Assembly (NCBI GenBank): GCA_016716385.1
Contig: JADJWL010000004.1
Span: forward strand, 372,001 to 436,000
From: Bryobacterales bacterium
Lineage (GTDB): Bacteria > Acidobacteriota > Terriglobia > Bryobacterales > Bryobacteraceae
Direction: 5' to 3'
Length of the DNA: 64,000 bases
Shown here: positions 61,298-64,000 of the stretch, one piece after another
Layout of the letters: each line of letters opens with the position of its first letter
Position numbering within the stretch: the first letter of the stretch is position 1
Program-made: the position numbers and the translations under genes
The notes under the pieces: generated by a model
Told to the model about the DNA's origin: nothing
The model's input: the letters and a program-made list of their open reading frames with translations, nothing else
Databases searched by the model: none

Positions 61298-62668
61298 ATG
61301 TTGCAACCGAAGTCAATCCCCAACCGTGACGGCGTCTCGCGCCGCCAACTCCTCTCCGGGGCAGCCGCATTCCTGGTCCTCTCCTCGAACAGCAAAGGAC
61401 AATCAGCGCAGTACGATCTGCTCCTGCGCGGCGGCCACCTGATCGACGCGAAGAACAACATCAGCGGCGTCCGCGACGTCGCCGTCCGCGAAGGACGCGT
61501 CGCCGAGGTCGCGGCCTCAATCGACCCCTCGCGCGCACACAAGGTCATCGACGTTGCGGGGCTGTACGTGACCCCCGGCATTATCGATATTCACGCGCAC
61601 GTGTTTACGGGAACGAACGAGCGTGGCTCCTACGCGGGCGACAACAGCGTCTATCCGGACGGTTTCACGTTCCGCGTCGGGGTCACGACCGTCGTTGACT
61701 GCGGCGGCGCGGGCTGGCGCAATTTCGATACCTTCCGCGATTACGTGATCGACCGGTCGCGGACACGGGTTCTGGCGTTTCTCAATATCGTCGGGCATGG
61801 GATGCGCGGCGGGGTGTACGAGCAGGATCTGTCCGACATGGACGGCAAGCTCACCGGAATGGCCTGCATGCGCTACCGCGACGTGGTCGTCGGCATCAAG
61901 ACCGCCCACTATGGCGGACCCGAATGGTACCCCGTGGAGCAGGGCGTGAAGGCCGGCGAAGCCGCCAAGATGCCGGTCATTGTCGACTTCGGCTCGAATC
62001 GTCCGGAGCGGCCTTTGGCCGATCTGCTGCGCCACAAGCTGCGTCCCGGCGATATCTACACGCACATGTACTCGGGGCTGCGCGGCGAACTGGATCCGTC
62101 GGGCAAGGTGAATCCAGGGATGTGGGATGGCCGCAAGCGCGGCGTCATTTTCGACGTCGGCCACGGCGGCGGCAGCTTCTCGTGGCGCATCGCGGCGCCT
62201 GCCGTCCAGCAGGGTTTCCTGCCGGACTCGATCTCAACCGACCTGCACATTGGCAGCATGAACGCCGGCATGATGGACCAGCTCAACGTGATGAGCAAGA
62301 TGCTCACGCTCGGCGTCAAGCTGGACGACGTGATTCGCCAGTCCACGTGGAACCCGGCGCGCGAGATCCAGCGGGAAGATCTGGGGCATCTGTCGGTCGG
62401 GGCGCTCGCGGATATGTCCGTCCTGCAACTGGCCAAAGGCGACTTTGGTTTTACCGACATGCACGGCGCGCGCTTGAAGGGCTCGCAGAAGCTGATCTGC
62501 GAAATGACCTTCCGCGACGGACGCATGGTCTACGACCTGAACGGCCGCTCCCGCCAGGATTGGGATAAGTTGCCCGCCGGCTACGGTTCGCAGGGAGACC
62601 CGCGCTGGGATGGCATTCTCGGCGGCTACCGCCGCGGCGCCGGCGGCGGCAGACGTCCGCAGCGCTAA
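61298..62668 (+). CDS. amidohydrolase/deacetylase (PRK09237 type) with Tat leader
   Basis: A 456-residue metal-dependent hydrolase. The twin-arginine leader VSRRQLLSGAAAFLVLSS precedes an amidohydrolase barrel with the metal motif IDIHAHVF, TTVVDCGGAG, RVLAFLNIVGHG, VGIKTAHYG (possible carboxylated lysine), FDVGHGGGSFSW and DSISTDLHI. These match the dihydroorotase-like PRK09237/EF_0837 group, whose genes often accompany SelA-like PLP enzymes like the two in this window. Its end overlaps the convergent phosphoesterase gene by four bases. Confidence 0.86.
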   Translation: MLQPKSIPNRDGVSRRQLLSGAAAFLVLSSNSKGQSAQYDLLLRGGHLIDAKNNISGVRDVAVREGRVAEVAASIDPSRAHKVIDVAGLYVTPGIIDIHAHVFTGTNERGSYAGDNSVYPDGFTFRVGVTTVVDCGGAGWRNFDTFRDYVIDRSRTRVLAFLNIVGHGMRGGVYEQDLSDMDGKLTGMACMRYRDVVVGIKTAHYGGPEWYPVEQGVKAGEAAKMPVIVDFGSNRPERPLADLLRHKLRPGDIYTHMYSGLRGELDPSGKVNPGMWDGRKRGVIFDVGHGGGSFSWRIAAPAVQQGFLPDSISTDLHIGSMNAGMMDQLNVMSKMLTLGVKLDDVIRQSTWNPAREIQREDLGHLSVGALADMSVLQLAKGDFGFTDMHGARLKGSQKLICEMTFRDGRMVYDLNGRSRQDWDKLPAGYGSQGDPRWDGILGGYRRGAGGGRRPQR

Positions 62669-64000
62669 CGCCGGTGCTGCTCGCGTAAGATCGCGGGATC
62701 GTCCATGCGCGGCGACGGCCGTGGTATATCCGGAGCCCTCGCCTTCTCCGGCACGAAGAGCCTCTCGTCTACGGGCAATTTCTTGTACGGCGAGAAGTCC
62801 GGCTCGGACGTGAAGCAATCCGACAGGTCCGCTGCCGCCGCGTCGAACAGGTTCAGCGGCGGCAGTCCAAGCAGCCGGAAGACCGTCTTCAGCAGGCCCG
62901 GGAAGCTCGAGTTCGTATGCGACACGTAGTTCCGTTTCGCCCACGGGCTCGCCACGAGCAGGATTGTGCGGTGCGAGTCGATATGGTCGCGGCCGCCCTG
63001 CGCGTCGTCTTCCGTAATGAAGATGGCCATGTTGCGCCACCATGGCGTGTGGCTCAGGAACTCGACGATCCGGCCCAGTGCCTCGTCATTGTCTGCGACA
63101 AAGGAAGCCTCGTACGGGTAACCGTCCTCCGGCCGTGCCGACGCCATGTGGTCATTCGGCAGATGGATGAACAGCAGCCCGGGCAACGGCTCGTCCCCAT
63201 CGATATACAGTTGCCGGACTTCGCGAATGAACTGGTCGGCGCGGTACTGATCCGGGATGTTCATGTTGTAGCCCGGATATTGCCGCGACGTGTTCCGGTA
63301 AAGCGGACCTGGCATCGGCATGTTGGTCAGCAGACGTGCGCCGGTTGGTTCGAGACCCGTTCCTTCGTCGACTCCCGCCAGCTCAAAGCCTTCCCCGAAG
63401 TTGCGGAACGGGACCCCGTGGCGCTCCAGGTGGTGCCACAGCGTGCCCGCCTGGAGGATCTCCTCCGGATGAACGGAAGAATTGCTTCCGGCGAACAGCA
63501 GGCGTCCCGGTGCGGTGGTGGGGATCCGGAAGTCCCTGCCGCCGGCGTACGACGACATGAGCGAACTCTCGGTCCAGGCGTTCGGGTACGACCCGGCCAG
63601 CCAGTGGTGGCCGTCCACGCTGACCTCCGCGTCGGCGTAGAAGTTGTCACTGAAGGCGAACCGCTCAGCCAGCGCCCGGTGATTGGGCATCACGTTCACG
63701 CCCTGCAGGCTGAACCGCTGCCGCCTGCCGTCGATGTAGCCGTTCCTGCCGAAGCGGGCGAGTCCGGGAAAGCCCGCCACCGGCCCGTTGGAGGCTTCCC
63801 GCAGGTCGCCAAACACTTCGTCGAATGTGCGGTTCTCCTTCACGATCAGGACTACGTGGCGGATTGCGTCCGGCAGCGGCGGCGGATCGCCTTCCGTCGG
63901 GAAGAAGCCGTTGCCCGCCAGGGCCAGTGCCGTCAGCTTCGGGAGTTCCCTGGGGAATGGCAGCGGGAAGATGGACACGGTCCCCCGCCGCAGGACACCG
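62665..64000 (-). CDS. phosphoesterase family protein (PF04185-like), 5' end outside window
   Basis: The frame is open to the window edge, so the gene's beginning is missing. The visible 444 or so residues hold a phospholipase C / acid phosphatase-type domain: HVVLIVKENRTFDEVFGD, NFYADAEVSVDGHHW, FIHLPNDHM and FITEDDAQGGRDH. The first visible residues (GVLRRGTVSIFPLP) look like the last blade of a YVTN beta-propeller, a fusion seen in Acidobacteria and Planctomycetes. It is probably secreted; substrate unknown. Confidence 0.85.
   Translation of the reverse strand, partial: GVLRRGTVSIFPLPFPRELPKLTALALAGNGFFPTEGDPPPLPDAIRHVVLIVKENRTFDEVFGDLREASNGPVAGFPGLARFGRNGYIDGRRQRFSLQGVNVMPNHRALAERFAFSDNFYADAEVSVDGHHWLAGSYPNAWTESSLMSSYAGGRDFRIPTTAPGRLLFAGSNSSVHPEEILQAGTLWHHLERHGVPFRNFGEGFELAGVDEGTGLEPTGARLLTNMPMPGPLYRNTSRQYPGYNMNIPDQYRADQFIREVRQLYIDGDEPLPGLLFIHLPNDHMASARPEDGYPYEASFVADNDEALGRIVEFLSHTPWWRNMAIFITEDDAQGGRDHIDSHRTILLVASPWAKRNYVSHTNSSFPGLLKTVFRLLGLPPLNLFDAAAADLSDCFTSEPDFSPYKKLPVDERLFVPEKARAPDIPRPSPRMDDPAILREQHRR

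Overview
The window reads as chromosomal DNA of a high-GC, Gram-negative bacterium. It is most like an Acidobacteriota of the Solibacter/Bryobacter type. That placement is my inference from gene content: giant Oar-like TonB-dependent receptors with an N-terminal carboxypeptidase-regulatory domain, a PEP-CTERM protein, quinoprotein dehydrogenase/cytochrome c pairs, several twin-arginine (Tat) leaders on cofactor enzymes, and many secreted catabolic enzymes. Genes are densely packed; no gene-free stretch exceeds about 260 bases. I saw no tRNA, rRNA, CRISPR array, insertion sequence or prophage.

Layout. 1-7.2 kb: two quinoprotein dehydrogenase/diheme cytochrome pairs pointing away from each other, with a FAH-family enzyme, a DJ-1/PfpI protein and a secreted esterase. 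7.3-14 kb: a PEP-CTERM protein, a B12-binding-type radical SAM enzyme, a Tat-leader SelA-like PLP enzyme, a Tat-leader DegT-type aminotransferase broken by a one-base frameshift, and an ABHD18-like hydrolase. 14.1-17.5 kb: a fused circularly permuted ATP-grasp/alpha-E protein plus a transglutaminase-like protein. 17.5-18 kb: rpmB and rpmG. 18-30.9 kb: two SpoIIE-type phosphatases, two tandem TonB receptors, an MFS transporter, queC and a Fur-family regulator. 31-33 kb: biotin carboxylase and biotin carrier. 33-43.8 kb: DnaC-like ATPase, secreted GH-like protein, SPL-type radical SAM protein, a second SelA-like PLP enzyme, a TPP enzyme, a CehA/McbA-type hydrolase, phnX, a pentaheme cytochrome and an FMN oxidase with a Tat-like leader. 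43.7-48.8 kb: a double glycosyltransferase, an alpha/alpha-barrel protein, a repetitive secreted protein and surE. 48.9-52.3 kb: a second, unfused ATP-grasp / alpha-E / transglutaminase operon. 52.3-58.8 kb: AddB/AddA-like helicase-nuclease pair. 58.9-64 kb: exported HpaI-like aldolase, glycine-zipper lipoprotein, orphan ABC ATPase, Tat-leader amidohydrolase and a truncated phosphoesterase.

The strongest lead for a poorly understood system is the duplicated ATP-grasp/alpha-E/transglutaminase module. One copy is fused (14.1 kb) and one split (48.9 kb), and the fused copy has lost the E-x-N residues seen in the split copy. Second is a periplasmic theme: SelA-like PLP enzymes, a PRK09237-like amidohydrolase, an FMN oxidase beside a pentaheme cytochrome and an HpaI-like aldolase all carry export leaders. 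Third, many -10-like hexamers lie only a few bases before start codons, suggesting short-leader or leaderless mRNAs.
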